A DNA stretch of 62,777 bases, taken from positions 47,916 through 110,692 of the forward strand of contig DLZV01000043.1 in assembly GCA_003447235.1 (NCBI GenBank), written 5' to 3'. This document shows positions 30,723 to 38,907 of this stretch, one piece after another (the first letter of the stretch is position 1; each line of letters opens with the position of its first letter). Below the pieces are notes generated by a model. It was not told where the DNA came from. It was given only the letters and a program-made list of their open reading frames with translations, and ran no database searches. Source of the stretch: Prevotella sp. (lineage in GTDB: Bacteria; Bacteroidota; Bacteroidia; Bacteroidales; Bacteroidaceae). A program made the translations under genes and the position numbers.

Positions 30723-33533
30723 TTAGAGCTCCGGGAGCATCACCACTTGGATGTGGTTGTTGGAGGCCACGACCTTCTTGAGGAAGGCTACGATCTTGGC
30801 CGGCGTGAGGCTCTCGATGGCGGCACGATGGGTGGTGTAGAGGTCCACACCCGTCTCGTTGTACTCGTCCATGACGTTGAGCCAGTAACCATTGGTCTTG
30901 AGCTCCTCGTCGAGGTTCTTGAGCATGTTGGCCTTGATCTTCTCCACCTTGTCGGCATCGATGTACTTGTCGCAGTCCTTCATGCCACCCTCCAGCAGGG
31001 AGAGGGCGAGCTCGGCCTTGTTGTAGTCCATCGGACACTGGTCGAAGATCTGGACAAACGCCTTGTCGCCCATGCGGCTCACAGAACCGTATGCACCCAC
31101 GCTATAGGCAGCTGAGGCGTCCTCGCGGATGGTCTTCAGATAGACCATAGAGAGAGCCTGGCCGGCTGCGTCAGCGAGAACAACGTTCTCGATGTTGTAG
31201 TCCATCGGCATGTGGTAGAGGTCGCTGGCCATGGCCTTCGGAGTCTCGGCCTTGCGCTTGAAGTTGACGTTGACGATGCCCTTGGCGATAGGATCGGCGC
31301 TGACCCACTTAGAGGCCTTGCCCTTCGGCAGGGCGCCAATATACTTCTCGATGAGCGGACGGATCGTAGCCTCGTCGAAGTTGCCGACGAAGTAGAAGGT
31401 AAACTGGCTGGCATTGGCGAAACGCTCCTTCTGGATCTGCAGGATGCGGTCGTAGCTGATGTGGGCCAGGTCGGCCTCCTCCAGCGGAGTGTAGCGCGCG
31501 TCGTGGTTGTAGATAGCGCAGGTCAGCGAGTCGCCGAAGGCGGCCTCGGGAGAGAGACCCTTGTTCTTCAGAGACTGAGCCACCATAGCCATCGTGGACT
31601 TATAATTGTCCTCGTCCTTGCTGACGGCGGTGAAGTTGAGGTAGATAAGCTGCATCAGCGTCTCGATATCCTTCGGAACGGAGAAGCCGCTGAGGTACTG
31701 GTAGTACTGGCCGAGACCTACGCCGACGTTGGCCTGCTTGCCGAGGAGGGCCTTCTGCAACTCGTTGTTAGAGAAGTTGCCCAGACCGCAGGTGCCCATC
31801 ACGAAGTCGAAGCACTTGAGGTTGTTGTAGTCTGCCTTGCCATAGAGGCTCTTGCCGCCACGGGCCATGGCCTGGAACTGGATCTCGTTGTCCTTGTAGT
31901 TGGTCTTCTTCAGGATGACGCGGGCACCATTGGAGAGCGTCAGCTCCTTGTAGCCAAACTTCGTATTCTCCTTCTCCTTGACGATCTTGCCAGCCTTCGG
32001 CAGCTTGGTCTCGTCGAGCAGCGGCTCGTTCTTCACGTTGTCCTTGTAGGCCTCGAGCTTCTCAGTGCGCACACCGTTGATGGTCTGCTGCATCTGGGCC
32101 TCGGTGGGATAGACCTTGCCGTCCTTCTCCTGCTCGTAGAGCGTGACGACGAGGTTGGTATCGTTGTCGGAGATGAGGTCCTTGGCATACTCGTTGATCA
32201 TATCGACGGGCAGCATCGGGATGAGCTGTGACATGATCTGATACTCGGCCTCGATGCCGGGAATGGGCTCGTTGCCGAGGTAGTTGTCACGATACTCGTC
32301 GCCAAACTGGTCGTTCTTGATCTTGTTGCGATTCTCGTAGGAAGACTCCAGCTGGGAGAGATACTCGGCCTTGGTGCGGTCGTACTCCGTGGCGGTGAAG
32401 CCAAACTGGCGCACGCGCTGGGCCTCGCGGTACATGGCGGCGAGAGCCTGGAGCTCGTGGCCCTCCTTGGCGCTACCAGCCAGGTTGAAGGCGTCCTTCG
32501 TCTTGGAGTAGATATACTGACCGTCGTAGGCGTAAGAACCGAAGAACGGGCAATCCTCCTTCTGCGTCATCTCGGAGAAGCGCTGGTTGAGCATCATGCT
32601 GATCATCGTCTTGGCATAGTTCTCCAGCAGGTAGTCCACGGTCTCCTTGGCCTTGTCGTCCACGGGGTCATGCTTCATGGCGATGGTGATGCTGCTCTGC
32701 TGCAACTCCTTGTCCTTGTCGAAAATATAGATGGCCTTGTCGTTGTCGGGCACGGGCACATCGACGACGGGCGTGGCGTTCTCGAGCTTCTTCACGTCGC
32801 TCCAGAGACGCTTGATCTCGGCCTCGGTATGATCGACATCGATGTTACCGACGACGATGATGGCCTGGTTGCCTGGGTGGTACCACTTGTGATAGTAGTC
32901 GCGGAGCTCATTGTACTTGAAGTTGTCCACCACCGACATCAGACCGATGGGCAGACGCTCGCCATACTTAGAACCCGGATACTGAAGCGGAAGCGTGCGC
33001 TCGAAGATACGCATCGAGGCTGAAGTGCGCATCTGCCACTCCTGGTGGATGACGCCACGCTCCTGGTCAATCTCCTTGTCCACCAGCGTGAGGCCGTTGC
33101 TCCAGTCTCTGAGGATCAAGAGGCAGGAGTCGAGGGCCGTCTGGCGCTTCGTCGGAACGTTGCAGATGCGGTAAACGGTCTGGTCGATACTCGTGTAGGC
33201 ATTGAGGTCGCTACCAAACTCCACACCCAGGGAACGGGTGTACTCGAGGAGCGTACTGTCGGGGAAGTGCTCAGAGCCATTGAAGGCCATGTGCTCCAAG
33301 AAGTGGGCCAGTCCGCGCTGAGACTCCTCCTCCTGGATGGATCCCACACGCTGGGCAATGTAGAAGTTGGCCACGTTTTCCGGCCAGTTGTTGTGGCGGA
33401 TGTAATACGTCAAGCCGTTGTCCAACTTACCGATGCGCACATTGGGATCGATAGGGATGGCAGGCATCTGCTGGGCAGAGGCCATTCCGGCGACGAAAGC
33501 AAAAGCCACTACAAGAAAGTGTTTAAGTTTCAT
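30723..33533 (-). CDS. Periplasmic M16 zinc peptidase (pitrilysin-like)
   Basis: Secreted zinc protease with a pair of M16 halves. The 936-residue protein has a signal peptide (1-20), the inverted zinc motif H77-F-L-E80-H81 and the third ligand E158 in KEIDQERGVI, 77 residues after H81 as in pitrilysin. Two further M16 C-domain repeats (NIDVDHTEAEIKRLW and FVGNFDEATIRPLIEKY) show the four-domain clamshell. The substrate is unknown. It is a single transcription unit with its own promoter and terminator. Family length and motifs are complete. Confidence 0.93.
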   Translation of the reverse strand: MKLKHFLVVAFAFVAGMASAQQMPAIPIDPNVRIGKLDNGLTYYIRHNNWPENVANFYIAQRVGSIQEEESQRGLAHFLEHMAFNGSEHFPDSTLLEYTRSLGVEFGSDLNAYTSIDQTVYRICNVPTKRQTALDSCLLILRDWSNGLTLVDKEIDQERGVIHQEWQMRTSASMRIFERTLPLQYPGSKYGERLPIGLMSVVDNFKYNELRDYYHKWYHPGNQAIIVVGNIDVDHTEAEIKRLWSDVKKLENATPVVDVPVPDNDKAIYIFDKDKELQQSSITIAMKHDPVDDKAKETVDYLLENYAKTMISMMLNQRFSEMTQKEDCPFFGSYAYDGQYIYSKTKDAFNLAGSAKEGHELQALAAMYREAQRVRQFGFTATEYDRTKAEYLSQLESSYENRNKIKNDQFGDEYRDNYLGNEPIPGIEAEYQIMSQLIPMLPVDMINEYAKDLISDNDTNLVVTLYEQEKDGKVYPTEAQMQQTINGVRTEKLEAYKDNVKNEPLLDETKLPKAGKIVKEKENTKFGYKELTLSNGARVILKKTNYKDNEIQFQAMARGGKSLYGKADYNNLKCFDFVMGTCGLGNFSNNELQKALLGKQANVGVGLGQYYQYLSGFSVPKDIETLMQLIYLNFTAVSKDEDNYKSTMAMVAQSLKNKGLSPEAAFGDSLTCAIYNHDARYTPLEEADLAHISYDRILQIQKERFANASQFTFYFVGNFDEATIRPLIEKYIGALPKGKASKWVSADPIAKGIVNVNFKRKAETPKAMASDLYHMPMDYNIENVVLADAAGQALSMVYLKTIREDASAAYSVGAYGSVSRMGDKAFVQIFDQCPMDYNKAELALSLLEGGMKDCDKYIDADKVEKIKANMLKNLDEELKTNGYWLNVMDEYNETGVDLYTTHRAAIESLTPAKIVAFLKKVVASNNHIQVVMLPEL

Positions 33534-33578
33534 GCTCGTTATTTATTGATGATTAGTATATACATTTTCATTGGCGCA

Positions 33579-33609
33579 CAAAATTACTTAAATTCTTTGA
33601 AAGCACAAA
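33579..33609 (-). promoter_or_regulatory. Promoter of the M16 peptidase gene
   Basis: On minus TTTG (33606-33609), 19 nt, TAATTTTG (33579-33586), 45 bp before the ATG. A second -7 match, TAACTTTG (33606-33613), overlaps the -33 box. Confidence 0.7.
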
Positions 33610-33669
33610 GTTAGGAGCCTCTCTTTTAATCAAAAATAACGCATTTTTATAATAAGGGTAGAGTTTCTC

Positions 33670-35220
33670 TCACGTAAGCTCATTCTTCGACGACTGAAAA
33701 CGCTGCTGCAGACACCAGCCCATAGCCCAAATTGTAAGCAAGAGGGCGTAGCAAAGCACGGTCTGGAGAATGGTGGGATGCAGCTCGATAGTGGCGCAAG
33801 GCAGGGAGGAAACCCATCGAAGCACCTCGTTCATCACCTTGGCAACGCTCACTACCATTTGGGCAACAAGTGTTTGCACTACGGGCAAGGGTGTGGTAAG
33901 AAAGAGAGCCAGGACGAGGTAGAGCAGAAGAGTGGCACAGGGAACGGCCACAAGATTGGAGATGAGAAAATAGGTGGGGAGCGACCCGAAGGCGTAGGCC
34001 ACGAGGGGCGACGTGCCGATCTGGGCAGCAATGGAAAGGCTGGCGAAGGTCCACAGGCCGCGGGCAAGACGGCGCCACCATACGGCCCTGCGCGACGTCT
34101 TGGGAGCCACGAGGAATGGCGGAACGAGGATGGGCAGGAAAAGATGAATGGACAACACTGAGAGAACCGAAAGCTGGAAGCCCAGGTCATAGACCAGCAG
34201 CGGACGGACGAGGACCATGAGGAGCACCGTGGCCAAGAGGACGTTGAGAGGCTGCGGGCGGCGGAGTGCCAAAAAGAAAACTGAATAGAGGGAGAGCAGC
34301 AGGGCGGCACGCACGACCGACGGCGAGAGACCCGTCAGCAGAGCAAAGGCCCAGACACAGGTAAGGGTGAGCAACGAGGATAACCAGCGGCCGGATCGGC
34401 GGCGCGAGAAAAGAGAGAAGAGGCCGCAGAGAATACCGAGATGGAGGCCGGAGAGAGCCAAGACATGGGCCACGCCCGATCGGCTATAGTCGTCGCGAAG
34501 GCGCTTAGACAGACCACTCTTGTCGCCTAGCGAGAGGGCAGCAACGACGGCAGCCTCATCGCCACCGATCTGCCACTGGCGGTAGCGGTCCAAGAGGCGT
34601 TGACGTACTTGGCGCGCCTGGAGCACGAGGCGATTCCACCAGCCCAAGGGTTGCAGGGAGACACGGGCCTTCTGCCAGTTGGAGGGAAGGAGGAAGGTCT
34701 GGGCGGAGAAACCGTGCAGACGGAGCCAACGCGCATAGTCGAAGGTGGAAGCGGCCCAACTTTGTGGGGTTTCGAGGATGGAAACAGCACGGAGGCCGTC
34801 ACCGACATGGAGACGGTCGTAGCGATGCGAGATCGTGTCACGGAGCAACTGGGCCTTGACGAGGAGGGGCTTGCCTTGGTGCTGGAGGACAGCCATGTCG
34901 AAGCGCACGACCTTGCCCCGAGGCACGGGTTCGCTCATCACCACAGCCTCATAGCATACCTTCTCCTTGGGCAGCAGGCGATGGAGGCCAGCCTCAGCCT
35001 GGGCAGAAAGCCAGGCGCCCAACTGAAACAGGGCCGTCAGGATCAGGAAATTGCTGGCCTTGGGGTGGCGGCGGCAGAGGAACAGAACAATGAGGGTGGC
35101 AGAGAGCGACGCCACCCACACCCCGACGGACCAACCCACCCATCCCGCAAAGACGATACCGAGCAACAGGAGGACCGTGGGCAGCAGGAGGGGAAAGGAA
35201 TGGGTGAGGGGCTGTGACAT
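33670..35220 (-). CDS. ComEC/Rec2-like membrane protein without metallo-beta-lactamase domain
   Basis: Polytopic inner membrane protein of the family that forms the DNA-uptake channel. From the ATG at 35220 it has 516 residues with a short N-terminal membrane part, a soluble OB-like DUF4131 region (about 95-230) and the competence domain starting at GVAHVLALSGLHLGIL, with about eight further helices. The C-terminal metallo-beta-lactamase domain found in Bacillus and Neisseria proteins is absent, a common state in Bacteroidota. The frame is open upstream to 35502, but that part lies inside xerD. It follows xerD by 22 bp. A role in transformation is not demonstrated by sequence. Confidence 0.85.
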   Translation of the reverse strand: MSQPLTHSFPLLLPTVLLLLGIVFAGWVGWSVGVWVASLSATLIVLFLCRRHPKASNFLILTALFQLGAWLSAQAEAGLHRLLPKEKVCYEAVVMSEPVPRGKVVRFDMAVLQHQGKPLLVKAQLLRDTISHRYDRLHVGDGLRAVSILETPQSWAASTFDYARWLRLHGFSAQTFLLPSNWQKARVSLQPLGWWNRLVLQARQVRQRLLDRYRQWQIGGDEAAVVAALSLGDKSGLSKRLRDDYSRSGVAHVLALSGLHLGILCGLFSLFSRRRSGRWLSSLLTLTCVWAFALLTGLSPSVVRAALLLSLYSVFFLALRRPQPLNVLLATVLLMVLVRPLLVYDLGFQLSVLSVLSIHLFLPILVPPFLVAPKTSRRAVWWRRLARGLWTFASLSIAAQIGTSPLVAYAFGSLPTYFLISNLVAVPCATLLLYLVLALFLTTPLPVVQTLVAQMVVSVAKVMNEVLRWVSSLPCATIELHPTILQTVLCYALLLTIWAMGWCLQQRFQSSKNELT

Positions 35221-35242
35221 AAGACAAAGTGTGAGGGTGGGC

Positions 35243-36187
35243 CTATCGTCTCTCCGAGGACTTGCTGCGGTCGATGCCGTGCTCGCGGGCCCACTTGATG
35301 TTGCGGGGATGGTGGTTGAGGATCTCCTCGCGCAGCGTGGAGGTGTCGATATGGGTGTAGATCTCTGTTGTACCGATACTTTCATGGCCCAGCATGGCCT
35401 GGATGACACGCAGGTCGGCTCCGCCTTCGAGCAGGGCTGTGGCAAAGCTGTGGCGCAGGGTGTGGGGGGAGATGGTCTTCTGGATGCCTGCTGCCCGTGC
35501 ATACTGCTTCACCATGATGAGCACCATCGTGCGGGTGAGGTGGTGGCCACGACGGTTGAGAAACACATAATCTTCCTCACCGGGTTTGACGTGCATGGCA
35601 TTGCGGTCGGCATTCCATAGCATCAGTTCGTCGATGGCTCGCTGCGAGATAGGAACAAGGCGCTCCTTGCTGCCCTTCCCCAGGATGCGGAGGTAGCGCT
35701 CCTCGACAAAGAGGTTCTGAAACTTGAGGTTGACGAGTTCGGAGACGCGAAGTCCACAGGAGAAGAGCACCTCAATGATGGCTTTGTTGCGCTGTCCCTC
35801 CCACTTGGCGAGATCGATGGCGGACTCCAGCATATCGACCTCAGCAGTGGAGAGCACCTCGGGCAGATGGGCGGGCTGCTTGGGCGACTCCAGAAGAACG
35901 GTGGGGTCAGCCTTGAGGTAGCCGTCAAGGACGAGCCAGCGGTAGAACTGGCGGACGCCGCTGAGGATTCGCGCCATGGAACGCGCACTGATTCCAAGGT
36001 CGGCGAGCGAGGCGGCAAAGTGCTCCAACTGCTCCAAGCGTACGTCGAGCACGTCGGTCCGCTCCGTAAAGAGATAGCGGAGCAACTTCCCCAGGTCGCG
36101 CATATAAGCATCGACGGTATTGGGGGAGAATCCTTTTTCCAACCGCAGGTAGCGTTGGTAGCGAGTGCTCATGCTACTTTCCATCAT
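35243..36187 (-). CDS. xerD: Tyrosine recombinase XerD
   Basis: Site-specific recombinase that resolves chromosome dimers at dif together with XerC. The 314-residue protein has the N-terminal SAM-like core-binding domain (YQRYLRLEKGFSPNTVDAY, 10-28) and the complete catalytic set R147, K171, H242, R245, H268 and nucleophile Y277 in EIYTHI. The spacing matches E. coli XerD within two residues. ATG at 36172 is an alternative start. It lies between the GT9 and comEC-like genes, not next to any integration site or mobile element, so a housekeeping XerD rather than an integrase. Confidence 0.92.
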   Translation of the reverse strand: MMESSMSTRYQRYLRLEKGFSPNTVDAYMRDLGKLLRYLFTERTDVLDVRLEQLEHFAASLADLGISARSMARILSGVRQFYRWLVLDGYLKADPTVLLESPKQPAHLPEVLSTAEVDMLESAIDLAKWEGQRNKAIIEVLFSCGLRVSELVNLKFQNLFVEERYLRILGKGSKERLVPISQRAIDELMLWNADRNAMHVKPGEEDYVFLNRRGHHLTRTMVLIMVKQYARAAGIQKTISPHTLRHSFATALLEGGADLRVIQAMLGHESIGTTEIYTHIDTSTLREEILNHHPRNIKWAREHGIDRSKSSERR

Positions 36188-36318
36188 CGAAGTGGGTTGT
36201 TATATAAAAAACAGAGGCAAAGAAAGAACGACGCTTGAAACAGAACGCGAAAATCGAGAAAGAGCAACAAGGAAAAGAGGGACAAGAGGGGTGGCACAAT
36301 TGGGGATACGCGCAATAC

Positions 36319-37371
36319 CTATTTCGCCACGACCTCCTCTATGCGCTTGACGATCCGCTCGGGGGCAATGCCGGCCATACAGGCAAAGTCGCCCCGCAGG
36401 CAGGGGGTGTTGCCATAGACGCTACAGGGACGGCAGGGGAGGCCCTCCACCTGTATTGCATTCTCGGCAGGCTGGCCCCATCCCATGAATCCGGCAAAGG
36501 GATGGGTAGCTCCCCAGACGCTCACCACAGGAGTGCCGACAACGCTGGCCAGATGCATATTTGCGCTGTCCATGCTCACCATCGCGTCAAGGCGACTCAT
36601 GAGAATCAGTTCCTCATCGAGGGAATGAAGCAGCGTGCCCACACACTGTGTCTTCGGGAAGGGTTCGGCCCAGGCCGTAAGGAGATCTCGCTCACGTCCG
36701 CCACCACCAAAAAGGAAGAAACGCCACGAGGGATGACGCTGGTTGAGCAAGGCGATGAGATCTCGCATCTTCTCCTCAGGATAGATCTTGCCCGCATGGG
36801 CAGCAAAGGGGGCGAGGCCGACCCACACTTCCTTAGCTCCCTTTTGGCCGACGACGGGGACGAGGGGGGTGAGGTCTGCGCCCTCCTTCGGAAAGATGGA
36901 GGTAAAGGAGAAACTAACGGGGTAACCGAGTTTGGCAAAGACTTCGGCGTAGTTGTCGAAGGAGGTGGGTTGCTGCACCAGTTCCTTGTTCTTTTGGGCG
37001 CAGAGACGGCGCTTGCCCTTGCGATGCTTGTCAATATGGGCGACCTTGAAGCCCTCCAGGGTAAAGCGGTGGCGAAGAAACTTCGTGCGCAGCACGTCGT
37101 GGAGGTCGGCTACCGCCGTGGGGTGCTTGGCCACCATACGGCGGTAGAGGGTGTTGAGCCCCCGCACACCGTGATACTCGCTGCCCACATCGGCAGCCAT
37201 GAAGTCCACATTGGGAGCGAGGTGCTGGAAGAGGGGACGCGCCGTTGGGCGACTTACGACAGAGATGCGCAACTTTGGATACTGCGCAGCCAAAGAGGCA
37301 ATGACGGGAACCGTCATTGCTACGTCGCCCAAGGCGGAGAAGCGGATTACGATGATATGGTCGGCCTTCAC
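36319..37371 (-). CDS. GT9-family glycosyltransferase (heptosyltransferase-like)
   Basis: Cytoplasmic glycosyltransferase of lipopolysaccharide core or a related glycan. The start is GTG at 37371, which overlaps the stop of the DUF4254 gene (GTGA) and places IIVIRFSALGDVAMTVPVI at residues 5-23, the family N-terminus; this gives 350 residues. The sugar-nucleotide site SMDSANMHLASVVGTPVVSVWGATHP (in two blocks) is typical of ADP-heptose transferases. A cysteine-rich end, CRPCSVYGNTPC, follows as in many Bacteroidota members. The longer frame to 37539 runs inside DUF4254 and is not used. Donor and acceptor are unknown. Confidence 0.88.
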   Translation of the reverse strand: MKADHIIVIRFSALGDVAMTVPVIASLAAQYPKLRISVVSRPTARPLFQHLAPNVDFMAADVGSEYHGVRGLNTLYRRMVAKHPTAVADLHDVLRTKFLRHRFTLEGFKVAHIDKHRKGKRRLCAQKNKELVQQPTSFDNYAEVFAKLGYPVSFSFTSIFPKEGADLTPLVPVVGQKGAKEVWVGLAPFAAHAGKIYPEEKMRDLIALLNQRHPSWRFFLFGGGGRERDLLTAWAEPFPKTQCVGTLLHSLDEELILMSRLDAMVSMDSANMHLASVVGTPVVSVWGATHPFAGFMGWGQPAENAIQVEGLPCRPCSVYGNTPCLRGDFACMAGIAPERIVKRIEEVVAK

Positions 37372-37976
37372 GCTTTGTTTTGATAGAGCACGGGATTGGT
37401 GGTCGGGTCGTTGTACATCTTCATCTGACGATAGACCTTCATGTACTTGCGGCCCGCCTGGATATCGTCGAGCAACTGACCAATGGCGGTGGAGAGATCG
37501 CGCTGCTGCTCCAGGAGCACGTCGAGCTTCGTCTTGCACTTTGCAATGTGCTCGGGACTGGCGTCGGTGCGCTCTGCCTGCTCCCGCATGTGGTAAATCT
37601 TCAGGGCGAGGATGCTCAAGCGATCAAGGGCCCAAGCTGGGCTCTCGGTATTGAGCGTGGCCTCGGGGAGCACCTTCACATCGCAATAGAGCTGACGGAA
37701 GTAGGAGTCGATCTGCTCCACCAGGTCCGTGCGGTCCTGATTGCTGCGGTCGATGCGACGCTTGAGGCTCATGCCATCGACGGGGCTGATATGGGGATCG
37801 CGAATCAAATCCTCAAAATGCCACTGTACGGTATCGATCCAGCACTTCAAATAGAGGCGGTTCTCTATCGAGTCGCGCTCGTAGGGGTTATGGATAGGCG
37901 TATCGACATTGTCGGTGACGTGATAATCACGAATGGCCTGATTGAAAATCTCGTTGCAATGTGCTATGAATGACAT
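37368..37976 (-). CDS. DUF4254 family protein
   Basis: Conserved Bacteroidota protein of unknown function, probably cytoplasmic: no signal peptide or membrane helix. The ATG at 37976 gives 202 residues beginning MSFIAHCNEIFNQAIRDYH; the body is helical and rich in Glu, Gln and Asp with segments NPYERDSIENRLYLKCWIDT and ALDRLSILALKIYHM. A start at 38030 would begin upstream of the -7 box match and is less likely. It is coupled by a 4-base overlap to the GT9 gene, which suggests a role in the same glycan pathway. Confidence 0.8.
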   Translation of the reverse strand: MSFIAHCNEIFNQAIRDYHVTDNVDTPIHNPYERDSIENRLYLKCWIDTVQWHFEDLIRDPHISPVDGMSLKRRIDRSNQDRTDLVEQIDSYFRQLYCDVKVLPEATLNTESPAWALDRLSILALKIYHMREQAERTDASPEHIAKCKTKLDVLLEQQRDLSTAIGQLLDDIQAGRKYMKVYRQMKMYNDPTTNPVLYQNKA

Positions 37977-38314
37977 TTCAATTGTTTTTAGTTTGTTGTG
38001 CAAAAGTAACGCTATTTCCTGTAAGTACAAAATTTCTTGCCAACTTTTTGGCTTGGAACGGGCAGGAGCAGGCCAAAGGGAGCTGGGATGGTGGGAAAAA
38101 CGTCACTTCCCCCCCCCGTCTGCCCGCTTGTTTTCTGCTTTTCTGCCACCCGAGCCACACGTTTGCGAAAAAATGGTTATCTTTGCACCATGCTATGCAC
38201 CCCTGCAAGGAGGGGGATGGTACTGCCGTGTCTGAGAGACAGAGCGGACAGCCACAACTTAAAGACAGATTATCATAATTATAAAATACGAAATCATTTA
38301 TAAAAAACGAGGAT
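37977..38314. promoter_or_regulatory. Divergent gap between DUF4254 and purE with two -7 boxes
   Basis: On minus TACTTTTG (38001-38008) precedes DUF4254 by 25 bp; on plus TATCTTTG (38178-38185) precedes purE by 129 bp. No convincing -33 boxes at the usual distance. The purE leader of about 120 nt has small GC hairpins but no riboswitch that I recognise. The centre (38040-38170) shows no gene. Confidence 0.55.
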
Positions 38315-38821
38315 ATGCAACCATTAGTAAGTATCATCATGGGTTCTACAAGCGACCTTCCAGTGATGGAGAAGGCTTGCAAGTGGCTTGAGGAGCAGGA
38401 AATACCGTTTGAGGTCAACGCCTTGTCGGCTCACCGCACCCCAGAAGCGGTGGAGAAGTTTGCGCGTGAGGCCAAAGGCCGCGGCCTCAGGGTCATCATC
38501 GCCGGAGCGGGTATGGCGGCAGCACTGCCGGGCGTGATTGCTGCCTCGACGACGCTGCCCGTGATCGGCGTGCCCATCAAGGGTATGCTCGACGGCCTCG
38601 ATGCCATGTTGTCCATCATCCAGATGCCACCGGGCATTCCCGTGGCTACAGTGGGTGTGAACGGAGCGCAGAATGCGGCCGTGCTGGCTGCCGAGATGAT
38701 GGCGCTGGCCGACGAGGAGATCGCACGCAAGGTGGAAAACTGGAAAGCTGGACTGGGCAAGAAGATAGAGAAGGCCAACGAGGAGCTTGCGCACATGGAG
38801 GGTTATCGCTTCAAGTGCTAA
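38315..38821 (+). CDS. purE: N5-carboxyaminoimidazole ribonucleotide mutase (PurE class I)
   Basis: Converts N5-CAIR to CAIR in purine synthesis. The 168-residue protein has the class I signature SIIMGSTSDLPVMEKA, the active-site SAHRTPE at about 38-44 with its histidine, AGAGMAAALPGVIAA and GVPIKGMLDGLD. No purK is near. It lies 86 bp before ispG in the same direction and may be co-transcribed with it. Confidence 0.96.
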   Translation: MQPLVSIIMGSTSDLPVMEKACKWLEEQEIPFEVNALSAHRTPEAVEKFAREAKGRGLRVIIAGAGMAAALPGVIAASTTLPVIGVPIKGMLDGLDAMLSIIQMPPGIPVATVGVNGAQNAAVLAAEMMALADEEIARKVENWKAGLGKKIEKANEELAHMEGYRFKC

Positions 38822-38907
38822 GGCACACGCCTGGCCCATACGCTTTACTTTTCTTTATGTGTTTTCTATCTTTCTCATACGTTCTACCTAAAATATAGCT
38901 TAGGGAA

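Noticed and set aside
35221..35502. N-terminal extension of the comEC-like gene
   Set aside because: Lies wholly in xerD in another frame and reads Ser/Pro/Thr-rich nonsense.
35243..36187. xerD as integrase of a mobile element
   Set aside because: Catalytic spacing and context match housekeeping XerD; no attachment repeats, tRNA or mobility genes nearby.
38186..38314. Thiamine-pyrophosphate riboswitch in the purE leader
   Set aside because: A CTGAGAG string is present but the other conserved parts of the aptamer are missing and the gene is not a thiamine gene.
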